DNA from: Euglena gracilis | Taxonomy: Eukaryota > Euglenida > Euglenophyceae > Euglenales | Direction of reading: 5' to 3' | DNA length: 64,000 bases | NCBI GenBank assembly: GCA_039621445.1 | Contig: CP154956.1 | Coordinates: 45,737,291 to 45,801,290 of the forward strand | Part shown: positions 19,098 to 29,635 of the stretch, piece after piece | How positions within the stretch are numbered: position 1 is the first letter of the stretch | Layout: each line of letters opens with the position of its first letter | Notes under the pieces: generated by a model | What the model saw: the letters and a program-made list of their open reading frames with translations, nothing else | Told to the model about the DNA's origin: nothing | Databases searched by the model: none | Translations under genes and position numbers: made by a program

Positions 19098-20158
19098 GTT
19101 GACTGGCTTGTTTTTTTTGAAACAAAAAAAACATGTTTTTTTTTAATAAAAATTTTTTTTTAAAAAACGTCATGGAGGGTTTGGGGGAAAATTTTTTTGC
19201 AATGTTTTTTTGGGAAAAAGTGCATTTTTTATCTCTACAACATTCATTTTTTTGGGTTGAAAGCATGATGTTTCGCACCAATACTTTCACACATTTGAAG
19301 AAAAAAAACTTCACAAGGGGTGTTCCCTCCATGACCCCCCTCCCAACCCAACCTAAGACCCGTTTCGGCCATTTTTTCTGAAAACTTGGGCGGTGATGCC
19401 TAATTTGACAAAATATTCCGGCAGATGTCCTAATTTTCGTTTCGGGGATTCCTACTTTGGAGCCAAAAAAGGATTTTTCCCCAAAAATTCGTTTTCGGTG
19501 ATTTCTAATCTGGCCACCGAAAATGACCCCCCCCTCGTGACCCCCCCCCCGTGATCCCCCCCTCCATAGCTGGCGTTTTTTTGTTTTTTTTTAAAAAAAA
19601 ACGTTTTTTTTGTTTTTTATTAAAAAAAAACGGGCAAAAAAAAACAAAGGGGAAAATGATGGTCCAAATTTTGCCTTGCATCGCACGGGTGAACCAATCT
19701 TAGCTCAAATGACTTGAAAACCAATACTTTTGGTTGTCTTCAACAAGAATAGGGCATTTTTCTGCCATTTTGGCTTGAAACCATTCCAAACTAACTTGAA
19801 ACATCCCAAATTTGGTGTCTTTCTCTGACCGAGGATGGGCAAAAAAAGCTAAAATTAAAGGCAAAAATTTTTTTTCCCTGGACCCTTAATGGCGTTTTTT
19901 TTGTTTTTTTTAAAAAAAACATGTTTTTTTTTAAAAAAACGTGTTTTTTTTGACTTCGTTTTAAACGAAGTGCCAGCTATGCCCCCCTCGTGACCCGAAC
20001 CACCCGCGAAAAATTTTCTTCAAAAAAATGGTCATTTCGCAAGGAAAAAGGTCAATTTTTGCTTTTTCAAAAAAAACATGTTTTTGTGTTTTTTTTTTTG
20101 AAAAAAACATGTTTTTTTGTTGTTTTTTTAAAAAAAAAAAACAAAAAAAACGTCAACC
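19098..20158. mobile_element. T-run element holding a nested hAT-type MITE
   Basis: The left end is GTTGACTGGCTTGTTTTTTT and the right end AACAAAAAAAACGTCAAC. Blocks of T8/A8 with ACATGTTTTTT lie just inside each end. A complete hAT-type MITE (19,565-19,981) stands within it with a perfect target duplication. The outer boundaries are less certain than the inner ones. Confidence 0.5.
19565..19981. mobile_element. hAT-type MITE (CATAGCTGGC family), 8-bp duplication
   Basis: The ends are CATAGCTGGCG and TGCCAGCTATG. The 8-bp repeat CCCCCCTC is present on both sides, the length typical of hAT transposition. The core includes GATGGTCCAAATTTTGCC and GACCGAGGATGGGC. Copies lie at 22,579-23,399, 29,636-30,070 and 47,391-47,814, with diverged relatives at 24,392-24,781 and 46,420-46,831. 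Confidence 0.85.
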
Positions 20159-20167
20159 CTGGGGTAC

Positions 20168-20402
20168 CATGACAAAGCCGACTGATGCAACAGGAGTAGG
20201 AAGCGGCAAAGTGGCACAAGGAACTTGCACGCTGTTGCATAGAGACGAGTGCGAGGAAAGGTCTCGTGATGCCTTTGTTGGCATGGCAATACGTGGGACC
20301 ATTGGGAGACTCAACGACAACCCTCACAAATACACGCCTTTTTTGGAGCACGACGCGGATCAGCAGGTCGGTGTCACCAAAAGCGCGGACACTATATCAG
20401 GA
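20168..20402 (+). pseudogene. Possible N-terminal coding segment of tyrosine recombinase
   Basis: From an ATG at 20,168 the frame reads MTKPTDATGVGSGKVAQGTC and then HRDECEERSRDAFVGMAIRG, to SADTISG, where a perfect hairpin interrupts it. It lies 0.27 kb upstream of the recombinase on the same strand and could be its first exon or N-terminus, but no domain is recognised. Against that, it lies outside the inverted repeats that I take as the element's ends. Confidence 0.35.
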
Positions 20403-20523
20403 AAGACCCCCCCTCCCCCGACTTTGTCCTGAGTCGGAGGGGGGACCCCCCGACTTTGTCCGAAGGACAAAGTCGGGGGGTCCCCCCTCCGACTCAGGAC
20501 AAAGTCGGGGGAGGGGGGGTCTT
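20403..20523. repeat. Perfect 59-bp-arm hairpin, GACTTTGTCC family
   Basis: The arms run 20,403-20,461 and 20,465-20,523 with a GAA loop. They are built from two copies of CCGACTCAGGACAAAGTCGG-type words separated by C-runs. The same words form the inverted ends of the adjacent recombinase element. Confidence 0.9.
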
Positions 20524-20673
20524 GCTATAAGTCGGTGTACCAACCCCCCTCCGACTCAGGACAAAGTCGGTGTACGCCTAATGAGGAAAAATGTCACAAT
20601 TACGTTTTCAATCAATACATTTGCCTATTTACAACTCCATGTTGCCCTCGCCAATTTTTAAAAAATTTGCGAA

Positions 20674-21819
20674 ATGCGAGGCTATGTCACCACGGATTTG
20701 GATGACTATATGGTGGCATTTGCAAAGTGGGTGCTTTCAGTGCACGCTTTGTATGACACAGAAGCTGAAAAGATTGCCACTAAGGCGCAAAGGCAGCTTT
20801 TGTGTCAACAGGCTGGGGTGCCCATGTATGAAACCGTGTTTGGGCCGATTTTGAGACTTTAAAAGTCTTAAATCTTCGCCCAAAACACGGTTTCAAACAA
20901 GAACAGTGTTTTGGGCCAAGGTTTTAGGGGGGCCCAGGGGCGACCGCGGCGCCTTCGGCGCCGCGGTCCCCGCCCCTGGGCTCCCCCTAACACTTGGCCC
21001 AAACACAGTTCTTGAGACAGAATAGGCTCCGCAAACGTTGGCAACGTATGTCAACGCATTGGCTGTGCTGTACAAACAAACAAAACCATTGCATTCCATC
21101 GTCCCAAAGGCCAAAAGCCAGTTCCCAAATTTTGTCCGATTTGTGAACGTGGCAGCATCACGGCTGAAAAAGATGAAGGCACGAGAGCCGGAGGTGCGTG
21201 CGATGGACGATGAGGACATGCTAAAGTTGCACGCACAGACCAAATGGGGTTCCTGGTACGAGACACAACGATACCTCCTGGTGCTGTCGTACAACTTGGG
21301 GCAAAGGGCAGAGTCCACGGAACAGCTTCGCATCGGCAATTTTCATCCGAACGTTACTGACGAGGGCCACAAAATTATGAAAGTGAAGTTTGGCAAAATG
21401 AAAAATTTGCAAGGCAGTTCGTCCAAGGATGCCCATGAGCAGATTGAATTCCCACAAAAGCATTCCCACACGAGAATGGAAAAATATGCCCCATTGTTGC
21501 TTACCACCGCCAAGTATCCTTTGTTGGGATGGACGATCACAACGGAGCACTTTTTCTTGGCGGCGGTAACGCACCTGCTGCCCGCGATAGCCTGAAACTG
21601 ACAGACCTCAAACCAGCAACAATGTCCACCTTCAAAGGAGCCATAGCTTGGGCACATGGGGTTCTGGGGCGGCTGGTGACGTTCCGCAACTGTGCGCGGC
21701 GCCTTGTGTTCACCCGCTTGGTGAACGCAATGGGGGCGCACAACGCTGCCCGTGTTGTTGGCGTCGTGACACGGCGTTTTTTCTCCTGGAAACATTCAGT
21801 GGCATCGTGGATGCCTTGA
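20674..21819 (+). pseudogene. Tyrosine recombinase of mobile element, copy 1, interrupted
   Basis: Three pieces can be joined by homology to the copy at 51.5-49.5 kb. Piece 1 (20,674-20,829) reads VTTDLDDYMVAFAKWVLSV, matching SLDDWFVAFAKWVW in copy 2. Piece 2 (21,038-21,590) holds QFPNFVRFVN and LVLSYNLGQRAESTEQLRIG, where the R of GQR fits the first catalytic arginine, then KMKNLQG, fitting the hairpin lysine. Piece 3 (21,600-21,819) reads LVTFRNCARRLVFTRLVNAM and GVVTRRFFSWKH. Aligned to H-x-x-R, the histidine is replaced (N or C). The expected tyrosine position of copy 2 (DRYHR) reads FSWKH here. A 185-bp MITE separates pieces 1 and 2 and one frameshift separates 2 and 3, so this copy is probably inactive. 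Confidence 0.6.
20830..21014. mobile_element. Double-hairpin MITE in recombinase copy 1
   Basis: Same family as 14,593-14,778, in the opposite orientation (GAAACCGTGTTTGGGCC to CAGTTCTTG). It interrupts the recombinase after VPMY. No clear target duplication at this site. Confidence 0.75.
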
Positions 21820-22059
21820 CCTGGTTTTTGCGGTAGCTGCTCCCTCTTCCCTCCTGTGCCTTGCTCCTTCACACCATGAGTACGGCGGCCGCAACCAGTA
21901 TCCAATGGTTAAAAAAATGGATTGCTCCAGAAGAAAGGGGGTCCACCGGACTCAGGACAAAGTCGGTGGACCCACCCCCCGACTTTGTCATCCCTGAGTC
22001 CATCGTAGGGTACACCGACTTTGTCCTGAGTCGGAGGGGGGGGGTACACCGACTTAACA

Positions 22060-22578
22060 TGATGGATGGAGGCGCTGGGGGGAAGACGGAAGGGACGGCG
22101 GACAGGATTTGGTTAACTGTTGCGCCCTCCCGCAGGGGCAGCATGCCAGTTGAGGTAAGCCAACCACTTTGCCGCGTTCCGCGGGGAGCTCGCAGCGTCA
22201 TCCGCGGCGCCATATCCTCGAGCTTCACGCGACGCTTGCGCAGCGGACCTTGAAAAGGCAAAGGAATTAAAAATGCTTTTGTAAATAGACAAAACCTGTG
22301 CCTCCAGAGCACGGCGTTGCTCTGCCGTCAACCAGTCCTTCTCGGATGACTCCCCCAAGTCCAAGGAGGCTAGGCGCGCCGCTCGCCCCCCCCCCCCCCG
22401 GCTGCTCGCCCCCCCCCTCAGCCCCCCCCGCTGTGCTTAGCCTCCCAAGGACAAGGAGTCCCCGGAATCGAAATTGATCACGGCCGGCCGCAAACTGAAG
22501 AGAGAGTACCACTACCCCCCCTTATTTGACCCCCCCTTAATTGAGCATTTGGGTCCGGGGAAATTTTTTTTAAGGCGC
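22060..22578. other. GC-rich spacer with C-run fragment, no gene recognised
   Basis: Open frames exist on both strands but none shows a known motif. A tail at 22,510-22,578 belongs to the TTTATTTGACC C-run family and is cut by the hAT-type MITE at 22,579. Confidence 0.4.
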
Positions 22579-22744
22579 CATAGCTGGAGTTTTTTTTTCA
22601 CCCCCCAAAAAACGTTTTCTTGTTTTTTTATTTAAAAAAAACACGGGCAAAAAAAAACAGCAAAAAAAACAAAGGGGAAAATGATGGTCCAAATTTTGCC
22701 TTTGATCGCAAGGGTGAACCCCGACCCCAGAGGGGGTTGCTCTT

Positions 22745-22936
22745 TTACTGCAAAAAAGACGGGGCGCACGCTGGTTCTGTCCAAAACCCGGCGTTCCGGA
22801 ACGCCGGGTTTTGGACAGAACCGGCGTCCGCCCCCCCCCCCCTGTTTAAAGCGGCGTTTTAGAGACGCTGGGTTCAGGACAGAACCGGTGTCCCCAACCT
22901 TCGGTCAAAGGACACTCCCAAGACCAATCTCCGACC
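22745..22936. repeat. CCGGCGT hairpin block nested in MITE
   Basis: Alternating inverted words ACGCCGGGTTTTGGACAGAA and TTCTGTCCAAAACCCGGCGT, ending GGACACTCCCAAGACCAATC. The same tail (GGACACTCCCGGGACCAATC) closes the block at 32,640-32,700. Confidence 0.75.
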
Positions 22937-23202
22937 ACCAATCTTAGCTCAAAACCAATACTTTTGGTTGTCTTCAACAAGAATGGTCAAAATAGGGCAT
23001 TTTTCTGCCATTTTGGCTTGAAAACATTCCAAACTAACTTGAAACATCCCAAATTTGGTGTCTTTCTCTGACCGAGGATGGGCAAAAAAAGCTAAAATTA
23101 AAGGCAAAATTTTTTTTGCCCTGAACCCTCAATGGCGTTTTTTGATTTTTTTTAAAAAAACATGTTTTTTTTGAAAAAAAACGTGTTTCTTTGACTTCGT
23201 TT

Positions 23203-23381
23203 TACCCCCCCCCCTTTATTGTCCCACCGACCTGCCCCCGGGAGGCCCGACCGGACAATAAAGGGGGGGGGACAATAAAGGGGTACCAAAGGAATTTCAT
23301 TGGCCGGGCCAAAAAAACCCCCCGTCGGCCGGGGCCCAGGGACAATAATGGGGGGGGGACAATAAAGGGGGGGGGGTGGTA
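23203..23381. mobile_element. C-run TIR element, TTTATTGTCC family, with TA target
   Basis: The uninterrupted MITE reads GACTTCGTTTTAAACGAAGTG. Here it reads CGTTTTA, insertion, TAAACGAAG, so exactly TA is duplicated. The ends are ACCCCCCCCCC and GGGGGGGGGTGGT with TTTATTGTCC inside. Confidence 0.85.
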
Positions 23382-23399
23382 AACGAAGTGCCAGCTATG

Positions 23400-24390
23400 C
23401 CGTTCATGGGTGTTCTATAGGGCAGACGTGAACTGTTCACGGACGGGTGTACTATAGTCCACCCGTGACCACCAAAAACGCGAATTTTGTTAGGATACAC
23501 CTGCGATAAGGAACTGCTGAGCTACTGTGAGGCAGCCCGTGAATTTGGGTAACGGTTTTTGACAAAAAAGTGGGACCCCCTCCCACAATATACAGGGTAG
23601 GCGCAGGGTCCCACTATTACTCTCACCCCCCTCCAAAGTAACACCCTCCAGGCAGTGTGGGGACACTTTTGGGGTCAGATTTTGGCCTTCAGCGCCTTTG
23701 GCGCCGAAGGAAAATGTCCACTTTGAGGGTGGTAAACCCAATTTTGCCAACATTTTTGGCCACTTTGGGGGGGGGACACTTTGGGGGGGGGTGGGGGTAC
23801 ACAATTTATCCCGTGAGTATACCCACGAAATACAGGGCAGGCGATCGGACCCCTCAATTCACTAACCCCCCCCCCAAATAGACTAACCCCCCCCCCAAAT
23901 AGTATTGCACCCGCAGCTCTATTGGACGGCCGCCTCCGGCGGCGGGGGGTGCAACACTATTTGGACCCGCAGCACTATTGGACTGGGTGCCTCTTACAGC
24001 TGACAATTGTTGGACCCGGCCGGACATTTTCGTTGGCCCCTGCCGGGCAGGAAATGGGAGAATGGAGGACATATCTATAGGGCCCCCGGGGACATGAATA
24101 GTTGACCCTCTGACCCATGAAATTTAGACCCCGATGGACAATTTTGTAGGGCTGAAACAATCTGAACCAAGGAACTTAAAATTTGACAGCACACGCTAAA
24201 TTCAAATGGAATTGGTGGGAATGTCTTCAAGGGTCTGCATTGATGGTAGAAGATGACTTCGCATCTTCCACTCAAAATGCGGGGCGAAGCTGGTTCTCAA
24301 AATTTTACAAATGTGGGAGGCGAAGGAATCATCCAACGACTGCTCCAAAGTTGTTCCTCGGTGTCTCGCATTGGAATGGTATACATTCAC
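23400..24390. repeat. C-run and palindromic fragments, no gene
   Basis: At 23,870-23,900 two copies of CTAACCCCCCCCCCAAATAG occur in tandem. At 23,930-23,945 is CGGCCGCCTCCGGCGGCGG. At 23,400-23,470 is the CTATAG palindrome shared with 12.7 kb. The rest shows no gene. Confidence 0.5.
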
Positions 24391-24391
24391 A

Positions 24392-24781
24392 CATATGGCC
24401 AACTTGTTTTTTTTGGACGCTGTTTTTTTTCTTCTTTTTTTAAATTTTAACAATGCTTTTTTAAAAAGAAAAACACCCACAAGGTTTTGTTTAACCGCAT
24501 ATTCTCAATCATTTTTAGCAACTTCTGGGCCATTTTTACCAAAAACGTCCCTCAAAAAAAATGGGTAAAAAATCATAAAAATAAACATTTCTTGCATTTT
24601 GGATGTTTTTGGCCATTTTTGGGTGGCTTTAGAACTTAATAGGATTGGAAGTATGGCTTGGGTGTTTCATAAAAAATAAATTTCGATGAAATTTCCCTTC
24701 TGTTTTGATTTTTGTTGTTTTTTCGTTGTTTTTTTTAAAAAAGCACATTGTTGTGTTTTATTTAAAAAAACGCCAACTATG
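24392..24781. mobile_element. Diverged hAT-type MITE (CGCCAACTATG end)
   Basis: The right end is CGCCAACTATG. The left end is altered (CATATGGCCAACTTG). The phrases TTTTTTTTGGACGCTG and TTTTGGATGTTTTTGGCCAT match the copy at 46,420-46,831. No duplication at the target was found. Confidence 0.6.
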
Positions 24782-24789
24782 GATGGCCA

Positions 24790-25345
24790 CACTTTACATT
24801 AGCTTCCAAAATTTTTCTCTGCTGCAACTCTAGGGTACAAGCAACCTCTTCTCAAAGTCTTCCTAAAGCAACATTTTGTGTTCACTTTGGGCTGAAAAAA
24901 AGGCTTTGCGATCACTGCGCATCATGCAAAGCCAGAGGCAACAGCAACTGGACGCACTGCTTTTCAAAAACATCTGGGGCTCTGTAGTCACAGGGCTGCA
25001 TAGAGGTGGAGGTAGAGGTCAAAGGCCTCTACCTCTATGTCAACCACCTCTACCTCTACCTCTACCTCTATGTCACCTCTATGTCAGTAAAATGTACCAT
25101 AATGGCCTCAAAAGGGGTCATAAAACACCCCATCTGCTCAGAAAATGGCAATTTTGCATGAAAGCACATGCAAAACGGCGAGGGGATGAGAAACAATACG
25201 TGGGCAGGGTTGGAATTTAAACACCCCGGAGCAGTTAAATACAAAAAAACTGTATTAAACCAGATTGAAACAGTTTCCAACCATTCAGATCGCGAAAGAC
25301 AGCCCGATTCCTAACTCCAGTGTCCTGGCGTCTGATGTTTATCCT
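24790..25345. repeat. CCTCTA minisatellite and spacer
   Basis: At 25,008-25,086 TAGAGGT/ACCTCTA units run first in one orientation and then the other, so the array can fold on itself. No gene was recognised on either side of it. Confidence 0.7.
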
Positions 25346-25352
25346 TTTTCAG

Positions 25353-26263
25353 CACAATACCTGGTGGAAGACCGGCAGATGGTGTTTGGCATTACTTCGT
25401 GAAACATCAATTGTGTGATGGGCGGACTCGTGCTACTTGTAGGGGGTGCGACGCAGAGATGGTCCCCCTGGTCCAGCGGATGTGGAGCCATGCACAACGG
25501 TGCAGGGGATTGATACGTGCTGGGTTTAAAGAAGAAGGATCATCGTCTTCGTCTTCTGTGGAAGATCCGGTGTTGGCGATTTCAGAGCACCCAAGGAAAC
25601 GGCCGAAGCAAGCGTTGTTGCAGCCGGTCGTGACCGACAAGGAGACGAAGCACGCCTTGGACGAACAGTTGTGCCGAGTCTCTGGTCTCACTGGTCAACC
25701 ACGTACTGCGGAATGGCTGGCCCAAAGGCTTTTGGAAGCCATCGACCTAGCGCAGAAGGAGCTGGAATGTCATGTCATTGCCGTGACCACCGCCCATGTC
25801 TTTGCTGTGGAGCAAAGGCATGTCTTTGATTCAGCATCAAACATGAAGAGGATGAAAGAATTGGTCCAAGAAAACAGACCTGACTTGCTTTTCTTCCCGT
25901 GCACACAGGTCCCGTTCCTAAAAAAAGGTTCCCTCCCCCCCACTGTTTGTCCTTGTACGAACAGGACCTGATGCCACCGCACATTGGGTACACCTATGTG
26001 CGAAAGATGTGAGTGAGGATGTGGCTGCATTGGAGAAGGTGAAGCTCATCCTGCGTTGGTTTGCGTACAACCATCGCGCGCATGCTGGATTGCGAGTGAA
26101 AGGTCTGAATGCTCCTCCATTGCCGAACGACACCAGGTGGTGCCACATCTTGGGCCTCAGTTGGGGGAAACATTTTGCGTCCACCTTTCTGGCAGATCTT
26201 GGTCACAGAAGGGGGCTACATCTTGTGTCCACATGGCAGCAATTGGTGAAAACTAGTTGGTTC
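25353..26263 (+). pseudogene. hAT-superfamily transposase, truncated
   Basis: This encodes the front part of a hAT DDE transposase. A BED-type zinc finger comes first: DGVWHYFVKHQLCDGRTRAT then CRGC, with H-x4-C about 20 residues later. A lysine/proline-rich stretch follows (EHPRKRPKQALLQPV). The transposase core then shows VFDSASNMKRMKELV, a spaced LLFFPCTQ, and in another frame TAHWVHLCAKDVSEDVAALE and PPLPNDTRWCH. These are hAT family landmarks (D-x-A-x-N-M, a C-x-x-H-like block and T-R-W). The frame changes between 25,908 and 25,975, by a short intron or a frameshift. The C-terminal dimerisation region is missing because an element has inserted at 26,264. Confidence 0.75.
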
Positions 26264-26399
26264 TACCATGCCCCCCCCCATATAAGACCAGGTTTTCAAT
26301 AGTGCTGAGCTCTTGATAAGCGCGCACCCACCCCTTCATTGACCCCTCCATACATAACGGCACACCCCATGGAGCTCTTTTGACTGAAATCCATGTGTT

Positions 26400-26690
26400 T
26401 TGTGCCAGAAACAGGGCGATGGCGGGTCGAAAAACGCTCGTATTCGGCTCGAAAACAGTTTTTCTGGGTCCGGGAGGCCAAAAAACATCGTTTCGCGCAA
26501 AATTTTTTTTCGATTTTTTTCGACTTTTTTGACCCGGTTTTATGGGTCGGTGGCCCAAAATGGGGCGCCGGCGGGTCGAAAAACGCTCGTTTTCGGCCCG
26601 AAAACAGTTTTCCTGGGTCCGGGAGGCCGAAAAATATCGTTTCGGGCAAAAAAAAGTTTTCCGATTTTTTCGACTTTTTTGGCCTAAAAC
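26400..26690. repeat. 163-bp satellite, about 2 units, inverted
   Basis: The same units as at 13-16 kb in the other orientation (GGGCGATGGCGGGTCGAAAA, GTCCGGGAGGCCAAAAAACA). Confidence 0.8.
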
Positions 26691-27311
26691 GGCTAAGGCG
26701 AACAGAGGGAAAAGTGTACAAATGCCCTAAAATGGCCTAAACTGGCCGAAAACCGACCGTATCTCGGGCTGGGCGGGGAGTTGTGGGGAAACCAAAATCC
26801 CAGTAGATAGAGCGTTCCAAGGGCTGTAATTTATGTCTCCGGACATTTCCTTTGATTTTGCATCATTTTGGAGAAATTTTGAAAACATCCATTTTTTGAC
26901 CCCCCACCCCCCGAAAACGGCTCAGTCGAACAGTGGGAAAGTGTACAAAACGGCCATCCGGGACGAAAACGGCCGTATCTCGGGCTAGGTGGCGAGTTGC
27001 GGGGAAATCAAAATACCGGTAGATGGGGCGTTCCAAGGGCTTCAAATTAGGTCTCTGGACATTTCCTTTGATTTGGCTTCATTTTGGAGATATTTTGAAA
27101 ATTGACATTTTTGGCCGAAATGGCAGAGTCCAAGGGGGGGGGGGCTTATCCAGGGGGGGCGGGTAAATCCTACCGAGTTTGGACCCCTTCGCGCGTGAAT
27201 AACTCGGGCCTGGCGTGGAGTTGGGGGTCAAACCCAGGTGATTTGGAAACTAGGAATCCAGTCGCTCGTGACTGAAAAAAAATTCCGGGAACGGGGCCGG
27301 GATCATGGTGA

Positions 27312-27496
27312 GAAACCGTGTTTGGGCCGATTTCGAGACTTTAAAAGTCTTAAATCTTCGCCCAAAACACGGTTTCAAACAAGAACAGTGTTTTGGGCCA
27401 AGGTTTTAGGGGGGCCCAGGGGCGACCACGGCGCCTTCGGCGCCGCGGTCCCCGCCCCTGGGCTCCCCCTAACTCTTGGCCCAAACACAGTTCTTG
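27312..27496. mobile_element. Double-hairpin MITE in foldback arm
   Basis: Third copy of the 14,593-14,778 family. The empty site is preserved at 37,430 (GATCATGGTGATAATCCG). Here the halves are GATCATGGTGA and ATAATCCG with ACAC left over on the right, so at most one base is duplicated. Confidence 0.75.
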
Positions 27497-27654
27497 ACAC
27501 ATAATCCGTCGGTTCCCGAGGTGGCCCCGGCCCGGGGGGGGGGGCCCCCGGGGGGGGGGGGCGGGGGGGGGCGGGGGGGGGGAGGGGGGGGGTCGAGGGG
27601 GGTCTTCGCCAGGGGTAAGCTTCGCTCTTACCAATAAAGGGATAAGAGCTCAGC

Positions 27655-27804
27655 GACCCCCCCATATAAGACCCCCCCCCCTGGCCGGCCAAAGGCCGGC
27701 CCTTTGGATGGGACCGACCCCCCATATAAGACCCCCCCCATATAAGACCCCCCCCTTGGATTTTGGCTCCCTAGGGGGGTCTTATAGGGGGGGGGGGCAT
27801 GGTT
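27655..27804. repeat. ATATAAGACC C-run repeats
   Basis: Five or more CCATATAAGACCCCC words surround the palindrome GGCCGGCCAAAGGCCGGCC. The arrangement matches the complete element at 31,786-31,962. Confidence 0.75.
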
Positions 27805-29630
27805 TTTTCTGGCACAATTTGAGCACCCACATTTTGGGGCGAGTTTTGTGCTCCACATTGGGGCAATTTTGTGCCCCAACTTTGGCACAAGTTTTGTACC
27901 ACAGTGTCTTGTCCTGGCGGTCCTGTTTTTTTAAAGCTGGGGGGTCCATGTAAAACGGTCATTTCTCTCAGGGCCGGGGGGCGAAACCCTGGGCAGTGTC
28001 CAAGGACCGGCTTTTTCGGATTCTGGGTTTTTTTTGGTGACTCGTGTTCTTTTGGCTGCTGTCAGTGGGCTGGGCAAAAAAAAAGGTTTTTTTCCCCAGA
28101 AATGAAAATTTGTCGTGTCAGAAAACGATCGGTTTGGAAAGAAAGTCGTCCATTAGCGAGTTTCTGACCGTTCAAACACCGACCCTCTTGTCAAGGGTGG
28201 GTCGTCGTCTTTTATTACTCGTTTAAAACATCGTTTAAAACCAGTTTAAAACCGTCGTCATAAACCAAAAAGACAGGTTTTCGACGTATGGAAAAAGACC
28301 TATTAAAATCTACCAAGCGCTCGTGAGCAGAGTGTGCCAAAAATCCGTCGACCCCTTTCCCCGCACTTTCCACGCACTTTCTGACATCGGCTGTTTTACC
28401 ACAATACCTCTGGTTCCGTGGTGCATAGAGCTCAGGGGGGAACTTTGAGAGTATGAGCACCGGAAAGTAAATCAGGGAGGGCCCTTCACACCTGCCTGGG
28501 GGAACCACCCTCCCTGCCCCATCCTTGGGTGAGGGTGTTTTCAATTAAAAAAAAACCGTTTCCAGGGCACCAGGCTTGTTTTTCAAAAAAAGTGTCCATT
28601 CTGCTTCGGCACCCCTATCCCCCAGGGGGGGGTGTGCCTGCTAGGGGCAGGCACCCTATAGCACCCACCCCCTTCCCCCCCCCCCCGGTTGGTAAGCACA
28701 AGCATGGATGGGGCAGATGAGGAAGGGGACGGCCTGTTCAAGAAGATGATGGAGAGCAGCGCAGGGCTTCCAGTTTCTCTCATCCAGGGCCCCGCTAGTT
28801 TTCTTTATCGAACGACTAGCCCCCCAGTTTTTTTAAAAACCCTCCCCCCCATAAAAAAAAATCCAGGGGGACCCCCCCCCGTTCAAAAAATCTCTGCCCC
28901 GCCCGCACCCACGGTTAAATAACCCGGGGGGGGCTTTTTTGAAAACCACTGCCCCCCACAGTTTTAAATATCCAGAGGGGGCTCCAGACGTGCGCCGACC
29001 GCGACAGCGGGGAGGATTCTGAGGACTCCGCCGTCGACATTGCAATGGATGGATGAATGGACTGGCCTGCTTTTTTTTTTTGGTGTCGGTCACAGGTATG
29101 ATGGGCAGTCCTGGGGTTCTGATTTCCTCTGTTCCTGTTTGTTTGACTGGGTGGTTTCCCCGAAAGAAAGGACTTTCATTTTGCGTAGTGTGGGAATGCG
29201 GAGAGTTTTGAGTCGGTCGTGTCGGCAAAGTTTTCTGTGGTCAACAGCCCCATCTCCATCTGAAAGAAGGGCTGCCAGCGGCACGTTTCCTGGAGCTCGG
29301 TTTACGCTGTCGTTTTTAATGCACCTTTTCCTTTCGAATCACAAGCTTTGCTCTCGAAGTGTTCTGTTCGTCAGACATTTTTTAAACCCTACAAACATTT
29401 TTGCTTAGGTGCGTGAATGAATAATGCAAGTTCTTTTTTATGGAGGAAATCCACCGTTTTTCAGTTGAGCACCCTTTATTTCCCGCAACGTCACCCCAAA
29501 GTCTGACCCCCTGGGGGTAAAAAAAATCCCCTAACCCCCCCGCTCCGGGCCGGACCCAGAAGATTTTCATTGAAAATGGCCTTTTCCGGGCCGTCGGCGC
29601 CGGGGTCGGAGGGGGTGCCTGCTAGGGGCA
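27805..29630. other. Spacer with unassigned open frames
   Basis: A minus-strand frame at 28,215-28,544 (KTADVRKCVESAGKGVDGFL inside) and a plus-strand one from the ATG at 28,705 (MDGADEEGDGLFKKMMESSA) look more protein-like than their surroundings, but I recognise neither. At 28,628-28,660 and again at 29,605-29,630 the palindromic phrase GGGTGCCTGCTAGGGGCAGG occurs. The second copy supplied the target of the next MITE. Confidence 0.35.
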
Positions 29631-29635
29631 GGTAC

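Larger units (their letters stand above)
20531..22053 (+). mobile_element. Tyrosine-recombinase element with inverted ends
   Basis: The left end at 20,531-20,576 and the right end at 22,008-22,053 are inverted copies: GTCGGTGTACC, a C-run, CCGACTCAGGACAAAGTCGG, then TGTAC. Another copy of the same words at 21,940-22,000 lies just inside the right end, and the hairpin at 20,403-20,523 lies just outside the left. The only protein content is a tyrosine recombinase on the plus strand. DIRS-type and Crypton elements also use tyrosine recombinases, but I cannot place this one in either class. Confidence 0.65.
22579..23399. mobile_element. hAT-type MITE with two nested insertions
   Basis: The CATAGCTGG left end and GCCAGCTATG right end frame the usual core, but the flanks (TAAGGCGC and CCGTTCAT) do not match, so one end may have been exchanged by recombination. 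A GACGCCGG hairpin block has entered between GGTGAACC and AATCTTAG, and a TTTATTGTCC element (23,203-23,381) at a TA near the right end. Confidence 0.75.
26264..27804. mobile_element. TACCATG C-run element enclosing a foldback composite
   Basis: The outer ends are TACCATGCCCCCCCCC-ATATAAGACC and GGTCTTATAGGGGGG ending CATGGTT (last base changed). Nested inside are a GAGCTC terminal block (26,285-26,400), satellite units, two copies of a block of about 200 bp with CCGTATCTCGGGCT, and an inverted composite end at 27,610-27,655. It truncates the hAT transposase. Confidence 0.65.
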
